64,000 nt of DNA, from assembly GCA_015179025.1 (NCBI GenBank), contig WHUX01000035.1, positions 124,001-188,000 of the forward strand, given 5' to 3'. Positions 44,581-55,601 of the stretch are shown piece by piece. Positions within the stretch are counted from its first letter, which is position 1, and every line of letters starts with the position of its first letter. The notes beneath the pieces are model-generated. The model did not search any database. It saw only the letters and a program-made list of their open reading frames with translations, and was not told the origin of the DNA. This stretch comes from Terfezia claveryi. Lineage: Eukaryota; Ascomycota; Pezizomycetes; Pezizales; Pezizaceae. Both the position numbers and the translations under genes were made by a program.

Positions 44581-45374
44581 TTGTTGACCACACCAGGAGA
44601 ATTCTGGCATCTTGACCTTGAAGGATAACACTGTCTACTCTGCTACTCTGTCAAGTTTCCCTTGTTTGACCGCCGAGGTTGAACTTGTCGGGGACTCAGA
44701 TACGTGGTCTGAGTTTGAGTGAAGGCTGTGTCGAGCCGTGATTAATTGCTTAAGCTCCTATCTAGTCAGGAGTAAATGTGGATACGCCGAAGGAATCCAA
44801 CCTGTCAGGCCGGAGGAGACGGGAAGGCGAGTGCCAAACGAACGGGTAAAGTCTTGAGCACTGGCTCGGATCACACTGTTATCCACGAGGTCACAGTGTC
44901 TCAATCATCGCTACAAAAGAGCGGCAGAGCTGCAGCAGAGGGCCCGAGAGAGACAAGACAGAGAAAAGAAGAGATGACAGAAAGGGAAAGAGAGTAAACT
45001 GCACCCTTGAAAACCCTGTCTGTATGCTATCTCCTTTGTTTTTCAACTATCAGGGGAGGGAGCGATGGGGCTTATTCAAGCCGGTTTTTCTAGTATTTCG
45101 CTTCAATATATTTTTGGCGAGGTGTTCCATGGGATATTTTGGTCTATGCCTTGGGGGGTTGTTTTGATATCGAGCAGCATTATCATTGTTGCAGATTATA
45201 GCAATTTTCTTTGTAATTTTTATGATTCTACTTGACTGTGTGCTGTGTAGTGAAGATGCACACACATGGTCCTGGGATACTCTTAATTTTTAAGGGTGGG
45301 TGGGTCACTTCCACGAAACTTGGAGGGCACATAAAAACGCTAATGTCAGTGTCGACCAAGGGAATCAATGAGTA

Positions 45375-46066
45375 CAGTCTAACCTTGCTATACCGGACGA
45401 CCAAAATCCAGCCATTTCTGTCCGGTATAGCAAGGTTCCGGTATGAAATAATACAAGGGTACGTGGGACAAGACAAAAGTTACCAAAGAAGGAAAATTCT
45501 TCAACTTCCGTATATTTGAACATTAAGCTCATCAGTCAACATGTTGCGTGCAACAAAAGCGTTCAGCGCTCACCATATTAGAGAAGCACCAGATCTGTAA
45601 AAAGCGACAAGATCCTAAGCATGCGAAGGAGAAATTGAGTGAATTTGGAAATCATTTCTTAGACTCTGAGGTATGAAGAATGGTAAATCTATGTTGGTAG
45701 AGATCCTAATATAAAGCAAGGTCGAGCTGTACCAACATCCACATTGTCGGACATCTTACGTGATACATAGTAAGAAATGGCTTGAGGTTGATGTTACAGC
45801 AGTCGATTCATGGAAGTAAAAGGAGCGAACATCTCAATACCCAGTTCTGGAGCAGTGTCTACTTAAGGATTCCGTTATAGCAAGGGCAAAATATATGTAG
45901 ATAGTAGTAACTTCTCTGTATTCGCTGTCCAGTCCGGTATAAGCAAAAATCCGTTATAGCAAGGTGATTTAGGTGAAAAGTAACTAGTTTGGTGGCGGGG
46001 CTTAGGGGTATTCCGGTATAGCAAGGTTTCCGGTACAACAAGGTCCGGTATAGCGAGGTTAGACTG
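45375..46066 (+). mobile_element. pogo/Tigger-like non-autonomous element
   Basis: Ends CAGTCTAACCTTGCTATACC and the complement of CAGTCTAACCTCGCTATACC, with TA on both outer sides (45373-45374, 46067-46068). Subterminal repeats of CCGGTATAGCAAGG occur several times. The middle (about 45570-45840) still carries eroded stretches that recall the N-terminal DNA-binding part of a Tigger-type transposase (K-K-W-L-E-V-D-V-T-A-V). The catalytic part is missing. Confidence 0.75.
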
Positions 46067-46130
46067 TATGTGGGAATTGAAACCCAGATATACCCACCTC
46101 TGCACCGCAGGTCTCTCTACATGGCAGGAG

Positions 46131-46730
46131 TCATACAGTTAGGTGGCAATGAATTTGGTACCCCGCATAACAGGGGGCGAGTATGTAGCATGCTTTAAAC
46201 CTATAATATAAACAGTGCGGCAGAAATCCAGGGCTTTCTGTCCGGTATAGCAAGGGTTCCGGTATAGAAAATGGCGCTAGCCCTCAGACAGGGGCTGACC
46301 AGTCACGTGGGTTCTGAGAACTCCCATTTTGTCCTCCAATAAGGGTATTTCGAGTCACATTAAGCCTAACAGAGTAGGTTATTCAGCAACCAGACCTGCC
46401 TCGTCCGGTATAGCGAGGGAGAAATGTATGGGGACAGGGATAAGAAGACCCCTGCACTCCTCTACCACTCTGTCCGGTCCGGTATTGTATGGCCGTCCGG
46501 TATAGCGAGAGGCAATTTGCTGGTAAGAAATCCGGAAGCCTCTGGTATCAAGGGTAGACTGTATGCTAAATATGTGCTAATGCAGGACTTTGATATAAGG
46601 GAGGTACCTATAACAGAGGGCGAGGATGCAGCACGCTTTAAACCTATAATATGTGTGCTAAATGTATGCTAATGCAGGACTCTAATGCAAGGGGGGTACC
46701 AAATTCATTGCCACCTAACTGTATCATTAG
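46131..46730 (+). mobile_element. Composite of inverted repeats and a second Tigger-like fragment
   Basis: ACAGTTAGGTGGCAATGAAT at 46135 onward is inverted at 46695-46728 (about 33 bp). Inside, a block ending GCTTTAAACCTATAATAT occurs twice in direct orientation (about 46175-46205 and 46620-46651). CCGGTATAGC motifs and a GGTAGACTGTA end near 46553-46564 suggest a second Tigger-like copy inside. Boundaries uncertain. Confidence 0.5.
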
Positions 46731-49475
46731 ACCACTGTGCCTTTTCGGTTGTATTTCCCTCGTTTACGTATCTGATAAAGGGGTACTTATCCTGCAACCC
46801 GACACTAGTACTAAATCCTCTATGTACCTACTACATTAAGTATGCAAGGTCGATAGGCTGCAGCCTAAAGAAGAATATTGACTAATTCCATTTTGGTAGT
46901 CAATACTGAAATGGGTTAGGGTTCGTCTGAACATCCGGTCCGTATATATCGAGCCTCTGAATATTACTTAGTCAAAGGCCAAAACACTAGAGTGCATTGA
47001 CTTACTAGCCCGCCGATACGGACATGAGTATGGTTCATATCTTCGGGATAAAGGACGATCAAGCTTAAGTACATCATGCCAAGCCCGCTCATCCAGACCA
47101 ACAACTCCCCCTCCGGCTCATAATCAAATGGGTCGTGTATATAAGAGTAACAAAGGTTAAGAAAAAAACTGTTAAAGATGTTCAATGAGGAAAAACAAAA
47201 ACTGCCATCCCTTGGTTGCCCGATTGAACCAATACCGTGATATGGAATGAGTCTAGTGTATTTAGTTTAGTTTGCGTACGTTTGCGGAGTTGGTTTTTTC
47301 TTGTTCTGTACTCACTCTGTTCCTAGATGTTGTAGGTAAAATTTCTACAAGCAGGAGGAACCTCTGCATCGTAGGAATAACGTCTATTAAGATTGTGATT
47401 GATTAGGTCAGGCAGGACCATGGAGAGCCCATACTGATTGATTTAGGTCAGGAGCGCATAACATACCCCATACTGATTTTTTTGTTTTTCTTTATTTTTT
47501 CTCAGTCGCAGAACGTGTTTTGGGAGAGGGTAAGTCTCATCCACGTACAATTCGTTTTGATATGGTTGTATAATTGGTTTCTGGATGTATATATGCCGAA
47601 ACATTGACCACATTAGACATATCGCTTTCGCATGGATGCCCTAGAGCTACACGTTGGTAAGGCTTTTGTTAGTTGCAACTGCAATCATATCTTTTGTCGC
47701 AATACAGTCAATCCACATGCATCATCACCTAGATTGAATTTCGGATTTTCCCCTGATGGCAGCAGAAGCAGATCCTCAGCCACAGCTGCATGGGAGTTAA
47801 CCCTTGCATCGATATCTCTCTTCGCCCAGTCAGACTATTCTTCGCCTACCACTTTCTATGAGAGCCATCCTGGTTGCAAAAGCCAGAGTAGCACCACCCC
47901 TCGTAGACACATCCGCCAATTCCCTTCGGCATTGAGTTAATTGCGCAATGGCGTTTTTGCGTCATCCATAGGCCATCCATGAGCCACCCGTAAGCCATTC
48001 TATCTGCTGGCTTTGACTAGTAGCTGTATATGGAGTTATCAGTTATCACCACCATACACATGTTACCTTGGGAGTATATGATTTGGATGATTGTGATAAC
48101 ATCAAAATTGATGAATAATTGAGTGAAATCCTTCTTTCTTTAGGGCCTTTGGCTGACACTCTCCCCAGGCGGCCCCAGGCATGATCTTCGCTCAGCTCTT
48201 ATGCTCCTGGAGAGCATACATTGAAACGTTAGTTTTATATACCCTCGCATATTCCATGATTCACGCACCATCACACCCATGCCTAATATATATACCATAC
48301 AGCAGAGACGTCCCATGTGCTTAGGCTCCTCCCTCTCCCTCCCCCTCCCCACCAACTTCCATTACTGATGGCTCTGGTAGTGCTATTATTGCTAGTCTCG
48401 ATCAGACCCTCTACGTATATTATTGCATATAGTTATTGATGCTGTTGCTGTTAGTTATTGCATCCTCCATCTATCTACTTATGTTCTAGATAAAATATTT
48501 AATCATTCAATATTCTGGCATGAGACTATCAATATTCACAAAGTCAAAAGAGTGCCGCACTCCTTTGTCACCTTCATTGCAGTACTGTGGTAGGGAGATA
48601 TACAGCGAACTGGAACACTAAAAAATGGATATGCTCGCTCATTCTTCACAGTCATATTAAGGCAAACAACTTTTTGCCTGCACTGGGAGTGGAACTTGGG
48701 ACCTCAATAACTACTTATGCCTTACCTCGAATTGCAATTGCGCCCGGTGTTGGCCAATACAGCCCCCACGCACCCTCGGAACCAAGGGTGTTCATGGCAG
48801 CAGACTCGAGGATGTGGAGATACCTTCTAGTCTCTTCCCAGAACTCCATTCACTACTTCAACCAAAGAGTTGTTGAGTGAATGCAAAGTTTATCATCATA
48901 TATTGTGACTGTTGCTCTAGCGCGATGGAAAGGCTCTCAAAACCCAGCCTCGTACAAACCAGTCTGTTGTCTATTGGGGGAGTTGCGAGGTCACGAACGC
49001 TACAAAACTATTAACATGGGTACGGGCCTACTCAAAATCCTAAAATCTCTAAAATAAAGGAGAAAAGAAAACGTAAGAGTTTCTTCTAAGAAAAACCTTG
49101 CATGTACAAAGTATTGTTCTGGTTGTGACTTGAACAGACTATGCCAAGACAGTGACTCAATTGATATAAATGTGCACTCAATCGGCATAATTAACGATTG
49201 GTTAATTGTAATCTCATGATCAGGTTTGGTACTCGAACACGGCCAAGTAATCGTTGCAGGTACAAGTTGAAATTGCAGACTCCCCAAGAAGAGGGTCCAT
49301 TGAGCAAACCTCTATGCAACAAGGAGTACAATACGTATAGGAGATTAATCACACTACGTAAGTGACCCGCAGCAATGGTCAGAATCTGACTGCGTCTCTC
49401 TTGCAGGTTCAGGGTCATGCGCCAAAATCAATATTGAAGCACATCATACGCTTCCTTCCCTCCAAAATATCGATC
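46731..49475. other. Long region without recognised gene
   Basis: Only short ORFs without family features (for example 47632-47940 on +). Possibly old mobile DNA; I see no RNA gene here. Confidence 0.45.
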
Positions 49476-49485
49476 AACCAGACTA
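49476..49485 (-). repeat. Micro-insertion core K, decayed flanks
   Basis: AACCAGACTA, the complement of TAGTCTGGTT. The flanks AATATCGAT and TAATTCGAT agree at six of nine positions, so this may be an old copy or chance. Confidence 0.4.
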
Positions 49486-49594
49486 TAATTCGATTTCGTG
49501 AACATGTATACGTATTCGTATTCGTATATGGATCTATAGAGTCTTAAGCACAAAACCCATTTTAAAGCGTAAGTGATTTCATATTCGAGGACTA

Positions 49595-49732
49595 CTGGGA
49601 AAACTGGCGAATAAGACTCCTTGTCTGTATGTGAATCATACTCTCAAAATCCGAGTCAAGGACGCTAATCTGCCCACAACTAGTAACGCCCCTACCACAA
49701 AAGGAAAGAGTCTTATTCACCAGTTTTCCCGG
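49595..49732 (+). mobile_element. 138-bp MITE of the intact pogo family
   Basis: Ends CTGGGAAAACTGGCGAATAA and the complement of CCGGGAAAACTGGTGAATAA, flanked by TA. The right end equals the terminal 20 bases of the 27721-29580 element; the left differs at two. Outside the TAs, GGAC and GTCC make a palindromic target. Confidence 0.85.
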
Positions 49733-50778
49733 TAGTCCCTCAGTAATTACTTAAGCGGAAAGACTGACCGGGATTATATTAGGTACGTAAGTAAATCTGT
49801 GTATGCAGTCGTTAAGGTATGCGTCACTGCCCTTGAGCTAGGTTTAGCGAGTCATTTATCTGTGAATAGGCCGGAAGAACCATGCACCGACCTCAGAGCT
49901 CTTCCGCTTTCACCCTATGATGCAATTATCATCAGAAACAGTGACTCATTAGAGCTTCAATGGAATTGGGCAAATTGGCGAGCCCCTTTCATTCAGTACA
50001 CGACTAACTTGATTGTGGTTGCTCTAATCTCAATATGGTTACTGAAAGGCAGCCTCAGGCTCAAGCGGTTAGACGAATTGATGTCGAATTCGAAATACTT
50101 AAGGTCTCTGCGCCAACCAGCTGCCTATGGTATGGCAGACTTATCCCCGCGATCTGAATACTGAATACAAGTGCAGGTCAGCTACTGTACAAACTTAGTA
50201 CTTACTGGTAGCGCTTCACCGCAGCAACCTATGTAGGTACATCTAACGTTAATTGAACGACAGTTCGAAAACTTGTAGGGTGCCAACGAAACTACGTCCC
50301 CTCGCAGCACGCGTACGTGAATTCGACGCTCAGCGACGTGTACCTATTGGGTTACGTTCTGAAACACACTCTAGCACACTGCCTGGAATCTGAAGCTGGA
50401 GTGATTGATCCCTGTGATGTTACACAGCCGATTAGCGGAAAAGTTTCACGCACGGGTATCTAACGAAGATTCACGTAAAAGTGACTCTAAATATGTCAAA
50501 CTAGTCCTATTGATATCCGGTCTTCGGGTTTGGAAACCCTGCCATTTTATCCATGTGCGGGAGAGAACAGGGCATTATGAAGAACGGCGCTCGGCGCGGC
50601 TGTCATCTGCCCTGAAATCAATATCTTCTCGGTGTCTCCTTCCTCCGATTCCTTAAACTTCACTCCTTATCATTCTCACAGAGACTTGGTTTGTATACTT
50701 CATTTCCAAGACCTTTTTGGGGCCCAGTGATCTTCTTCATTGGTCTCTCCTATATTCCTTTACTCACAGCTTCAGGCG

Positions 50779-53700
50779 ATGAGTGCAACTCAGGGTAATG
50801 GGATAGCGCCCGCTGCTGAATATGGGTCTGCTGGCGACATCCACCTGGACGTAGATGGGATACAGAAACAAGAACTTGAAGCAGGAAAAGTCCCACCTGC
50901 GAAGACATCCGACGCAGTGCCAAAGAAAGAGTGGTTTTGGAAGAAATGGCAAGATAAGAAAAATAAACGAACTGCGGAGGAACTCGAGGAGGAGGAAAGA
51001 AAGAAAAAGGAAGCTGAAGGTCAAACATTTGGCAATTATCTAGTACGTCATCCTAACTATTTTGTCGAGAGTGCCACTAAAACTAATCCGTAATTCAGAG
51101 GATTATAGGCCATGGAAGCCCAGTTGATAGGGTCTTTCAGATTGTTGGTGCTCTTGCTGCGATTGGAGCGGGCATTGCCTTGTGAGTGTGATATTCTTTT
51201 CTATTTTCATAACCTCCTTTCAGACTGAGATCACTTTCAGACAATTTTGCCCTGGAATATCATGATATACTAAATTAGAAATATATCATGATAAGGAGGT
51301 ATATGGTGCAGAAAGTTAACCGCAGTTCGGATTCATAGCCCGCTTATGGTCGTACCATTCGGTAAACTCACCTCGGAATTCACATCATTCGTGTCCCCGG
51401 ACTCCAAAGTGACTCCCCACCAATTCAGAAAGACAGTTGACCACCTCTGGTATGTTTATGTCTAAATACATTTCGCGCGGAAGCTCATAACTTAACACGG
51501 GTAAACAGTTTGTACTTCGTATATCTCTTCCTCGGAAAATTTTTTGCGACCTACATTTCATTAACATGCTTCAAAACCTCTGGAATCAACATTTCGGCAA
51601 AAATAAGGCTCCGCTATTTGGCTTGCCTCTTTTCACAACCTATAGCTTACTTTGACGCCCATGGTGGAGCGGCTCCAGCGTCCGCGGAAGACTCGGGAGC
51701 ACCAACCACATTTAATAGTTTCGCCAGCACTGACTCGGGTTCAGGAGGTTCTGTGATTATGGCGATCACCAGCAGTTCCAACACTATTCAGCTTGGAATT
51801 TCCGAGAAATTGGCCCTGTTTATCCAATACACAGCTATGTTGATTTCGGCCTTTGTGATTGGTTTCATTAATAATTGGGAACTCACTTTGATTACTGCAT
51901 TGATCCTCCCAGTCACCACTATTATCTATGGCACAACAGTCCCCATGGACATTGGTATTGAGAAGAAGATAGTGGCGGCATATACTAAAGCGGCTGTGGT
52001 TGCAGAAGATTGCTTGTCCACAATTCGCACCGTCAACGCTTTTAATGCCAAACCAAAGCTCTCCAATAAATACATGGTTTGCCTCAATGATGCAAAAAAA
52101 ATCGGAATGACGAAGGCACCTCTTATGGCTGTACAGTTCAGTGCTGCCTTTTTTGTCATTTACGCTGGGTTTGGGTTATGCTTCTGGTATGGTATCTTAA
52201 TGCTCAAGAGAGAGAAGCTTGATGGCGGTGTTGGAGAAATCTTTATCGTCTTCTTCTCAGTCTTGATCGGAGTGATGTCATTTTCGCAGGTTGCACCACC
52301 TATCGGGAATATGTCGAGGGCAGCGGGGGCAGCTCATGGATTGTTCCAAGTCATTGATAGTTCCGATGCACTTGTTGAAGAGAGGAAATCTGGAAGGAAA
52401 TTCGATGGCCCCGATGGAGAGAGTAAAAGTTGGATCCATCGCCTTCAGTTCAGGGACGTTCATTTTGCGTATCCAAGCAGGAAAGATGTGAAGATCCTTA
52501 ACGGCTTGAATGTTCTCTTTGAAGAAGGCAAAACGACAGCCATCGTTGGTGGCAGTGGGAGTGGCAAAAGTACTATTGTTGGTTTATTGGAAAGGTGGTA
52601 TGAGCCAGACGCCGTCCCCGAAAAGGAAGCCAACGATGATAAAAGCAACGAAGAATTTGCACTACCAAAAGGAAGAATTTACGTGGATGGTGATATCGAT
52701 ATCTCTACTCTTAATAGGGAGTGGTGGAGGACGCAAATTGGTTTGGTACAGCAGGAGCCGGTTCTCTTCAACGACACTATATACAAGAATGTATGTTATG
52801 GGCTGCTAGGAAGCCGCTGGGAGCATGCAGAGGAAGAGGAGAAGAGAAGGATGGTTAAAGAGGCATGCGTTGAAGCTGGAGCCGGAGAGTTCATTGATAC
52901 ACTACCTGAGGTAAGGCTGATATATCAGAGGAGCAGTCGGTGCATAATCAAAACTAATTCCTAATCCTGATAGGGTTATGATACACAAGTTGGAGAACAG
53001 GGAGTCAGACTCTCTGGTGGCCAGAAACAACGGATTGCAATTGCTCGCTCCATTATCAAGAAGCCCCCGATCTTAATTCTTGACGAGGCAACATCGGCAA
53101 TTGACCCTCGTAGTGAACGTATCGTTCAGGCTGCTCTTGACAAAGTCTCAAAATCTCGCACAACCATTATGATCGCTCATCGTCTTTCAACCGTCAGGAA
53201 AGCGGACAAAATTGTAGTCATGGGTAAAGGCAGGATCATTGAGCAAGGAACACATGAAGAGTTGTTGACAATCGAAGATGGCGCATATAGAAGACTTGTT
53301 GAAGGTCAGAGACTGTTGCTGGGAGGGAAAGAGGGCGAACAGGTGGCATTGGAAGACTTGGATGATGGCTTCGAAACTGCAGATCTTGGGAAAGTCGCTA
53401 CCACTAAATCAACAGCTAGCGGTGCCGTTCATGAACAAATAGATGAACCCGAACAAGAGCAACAACATAAAGCAATGGGAATGGGTGTATGGGAAGTCGT
53501 CTTGTTGCTGTTATGGGAACAACGGTCGCATTGGAAGCTTTACGTGGTTGCCATCATCTCATCTATTTGCGGAGGTCTGTTACAGTTCTCTTCTATGGAC
53601 GTCTTCTAATATTGTACTAACCTGACCCAGGTGCCGTATATCCTGCTCAATCAATCATGTTCGCATCGTTCACCGAAGCCTTCAAGTCAAATGACAAAGA

Positions 53701-55601
53701 TGAACTTGCCAAAACCGGAAATTTTTGGGCGCTTATGTTCTTCGTGGTTGCTTGTGGAGTTCTTCTTGCGTACGGTGGTGTCGGCTATTGCTTCACTCGT
53801 CTCCAGCATGTATGGCTTCATAAATCTTTTAATAGTCTGGGTAATGGTCTAACATCGAAACAGCATCTCACTACCAATTACCGCAGGGAATATTTCCAAT
53901 CGGTGCTTCGCCAGCGCATTTCTTATTTTGACAAACAAGGGAATTCTGCCGGCACTCTCACCTCCCGCCTAAACTCTGATCCTAATGCGCTACAAGAACT
54001 TATGGGAATGAATTTGGGGATGCTGTCTATTGCTATGGTGAGCATCGTTGGTTGCGCAGTTCTCGCACTTGCTGTGGGCTGGAAGCTTGGTCTGGCTTGT
54101 CTCTTCTCAGCTTTCCCACTTATCTTTCTTGCTACAGTCTTCCGAGTCCGAATAGAGATTCAGTTCGAGAAGGCAACTGCAGCTGTATTCGCAGAGAGTT
54201 CCCAATTCGCAGCGGAAGCTGTGGGCAACTACAGGACTGTTACGAGCTTGACAATGGAAAAGAGTATTGAGGAGAGATATCGACTTTTGCTTGATAATCA
54301 TGTCAAGCAAGCATGCAGTGACACTAGGATAGCAATGATCTTCTTCTCAGCGAGCGAAAGTATTGTTCTGTTGGCAATGGCACTGGCATTTTGGTAAGTT
54401 CGTCAAAGGCCTATTAAATGCTTAGCTTACTCATTATGGTGCCAGGTACGGTGGGCTGCTGATATCATGGAGAGAGTACTCTGTGAAGCAATTTTTCACT
54501 GTCTATGTTTGCCTGGTTCAAGGAGGGGAGGCCGCTGGTCAATGGTTTTCTTTCACCCCAAGTATTGCCCCCTGCCTGTTGGAATTGCTTTTTGGCAATG
54601 CAGATGGACTTACTTTTTTATTCAGATATGGCACAAGCTGTTCAGGCTGCTCGCCGCATTATAGCTATGAGGGAGCTAGACAGCATCAGGAATGCCCCTC
54701 CGGCACCGCCTGCACCACTAGGAGATAGCACTGGAGGTTGTGAAGTTGAGTTTAGGGATGTCGGATTCAAATATGCCACTAGAGAGACTCCAGTGTTTAG
54801 GAACCTTAGTCTCAAGATTGAAAAGGGACAGTTCGCGGCATTCGTCGGAGCCTCTGGATGTGGAAAGACAACAACTATTAGCTTGCTTGAACGCTTTTAC
54901 GAGGTCGATAAGGGAGCAATTCTTATCAATGGTCAAAATATCCAGGACTTGGACATTGTAGAATATCGAAAGGTTGTTAGCTTGGTGTCTCAAGAGCCAG
55001 TGCTATATCAGGGTAAGTTTGCTGTTGGTCATTCTTCTGGGTGAATTGGGCTGATTGTGATCCATAGGAACACTTGCGGACAACGTTCGCCTTGGAGTGC
55101 CAGATGATACGCCACAAGAGGCCATTGAGGATGCTTGTAAACAGGCTTATATCCATGATTTCATCACTTCACTCCCAGAGGGTTACAATACCATGTGTGG
55201 CAGTAAGGGCATCGGTCTTTCTGGGGGCCAAAAGCAACGTGTGGCAATCGCCCGAGCTCTGATTCGCAACCCAAGGTTGTTACTTTTGGATGAAGCAACA
55301 GCTAGTTTGGACACCACTTCAGAGAAGATTGTTCAGGAGGCATTTGAGAAGGCGAAGGAGGGAAGGACCATGATCGCGGTTGCACATAGATTGTCCACTG
55401 TGCAAAAGGCTGATATTATTTTTGTTTTCGACGAGGGAAAAATCGTGGAGAAGGGCGACCATCAGTCATTGCTCCGCAAGAAGGGAGTATATTATCAGAT
55501 GGTAAGTTCTTATAATGAATTCTAAGTCACTCATTCATGTTCATTTGCAATTGCTAACTTGTTCGGATGCACAGTGTCAAGCCCAGGCACTGGATCAGTA
55601 G
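50779..55601 (+). CDS. Full-size ABC transporter, ABCB/MDR type, eleven exons
   Basis: Exons 50779-51042, 51099-51181, 51339-51449, 51509-52910, 52974-53574, 53631-53809, 53864-54393, 54446-54561, 54626-55012, 55068-55501 and 55575-55601; 1377 aa, all phases consistent. Architecture is TMD-NBD-TMD-NBD, as in P-glycoprotein-like pumps or the a-factor exporter, in plasma or vacuolar membrane. NBD1: Walker [10 protein letters not shown] near 499, Q-loop VQQEP, signature LSGGQKQR near 634, Walker [10 protein letters not shown]-loop IAHRLST. NBD2: GASGCGKTT near 1169, [13 protein letters not shown] near 1275, [15 protein letters not shown]. Both ATP sites look complete. An acidic, Lys-rich cytoplasmic N-terminus precedes TM1. 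The intron 53810-53863 is 54 nt and in frame, so retention would add 18 residues. The last exon of eight codons is inferred from GTAAGT/ACAG; otherwise the frame ends at 55525. Substrate unknown. Confidence 0.93.

Noticed and set aside
6443..49485. Micro-insertions as Tn5-type library adapters (Tn5 also duplicates 9 bp)
   Set aside because: The core does not resemble the Tn5 mosaic end as I know it (starting CTGTCTCTTATAC), core length varies, and one copy is nested in another. Raw reads would settle it.
49799..50164. 121-codon plus ORF with one hydrophobic segment
   Set aside because: It begins with a non-ATG codon, has no recognisable domain and no splice partner; likely chance.
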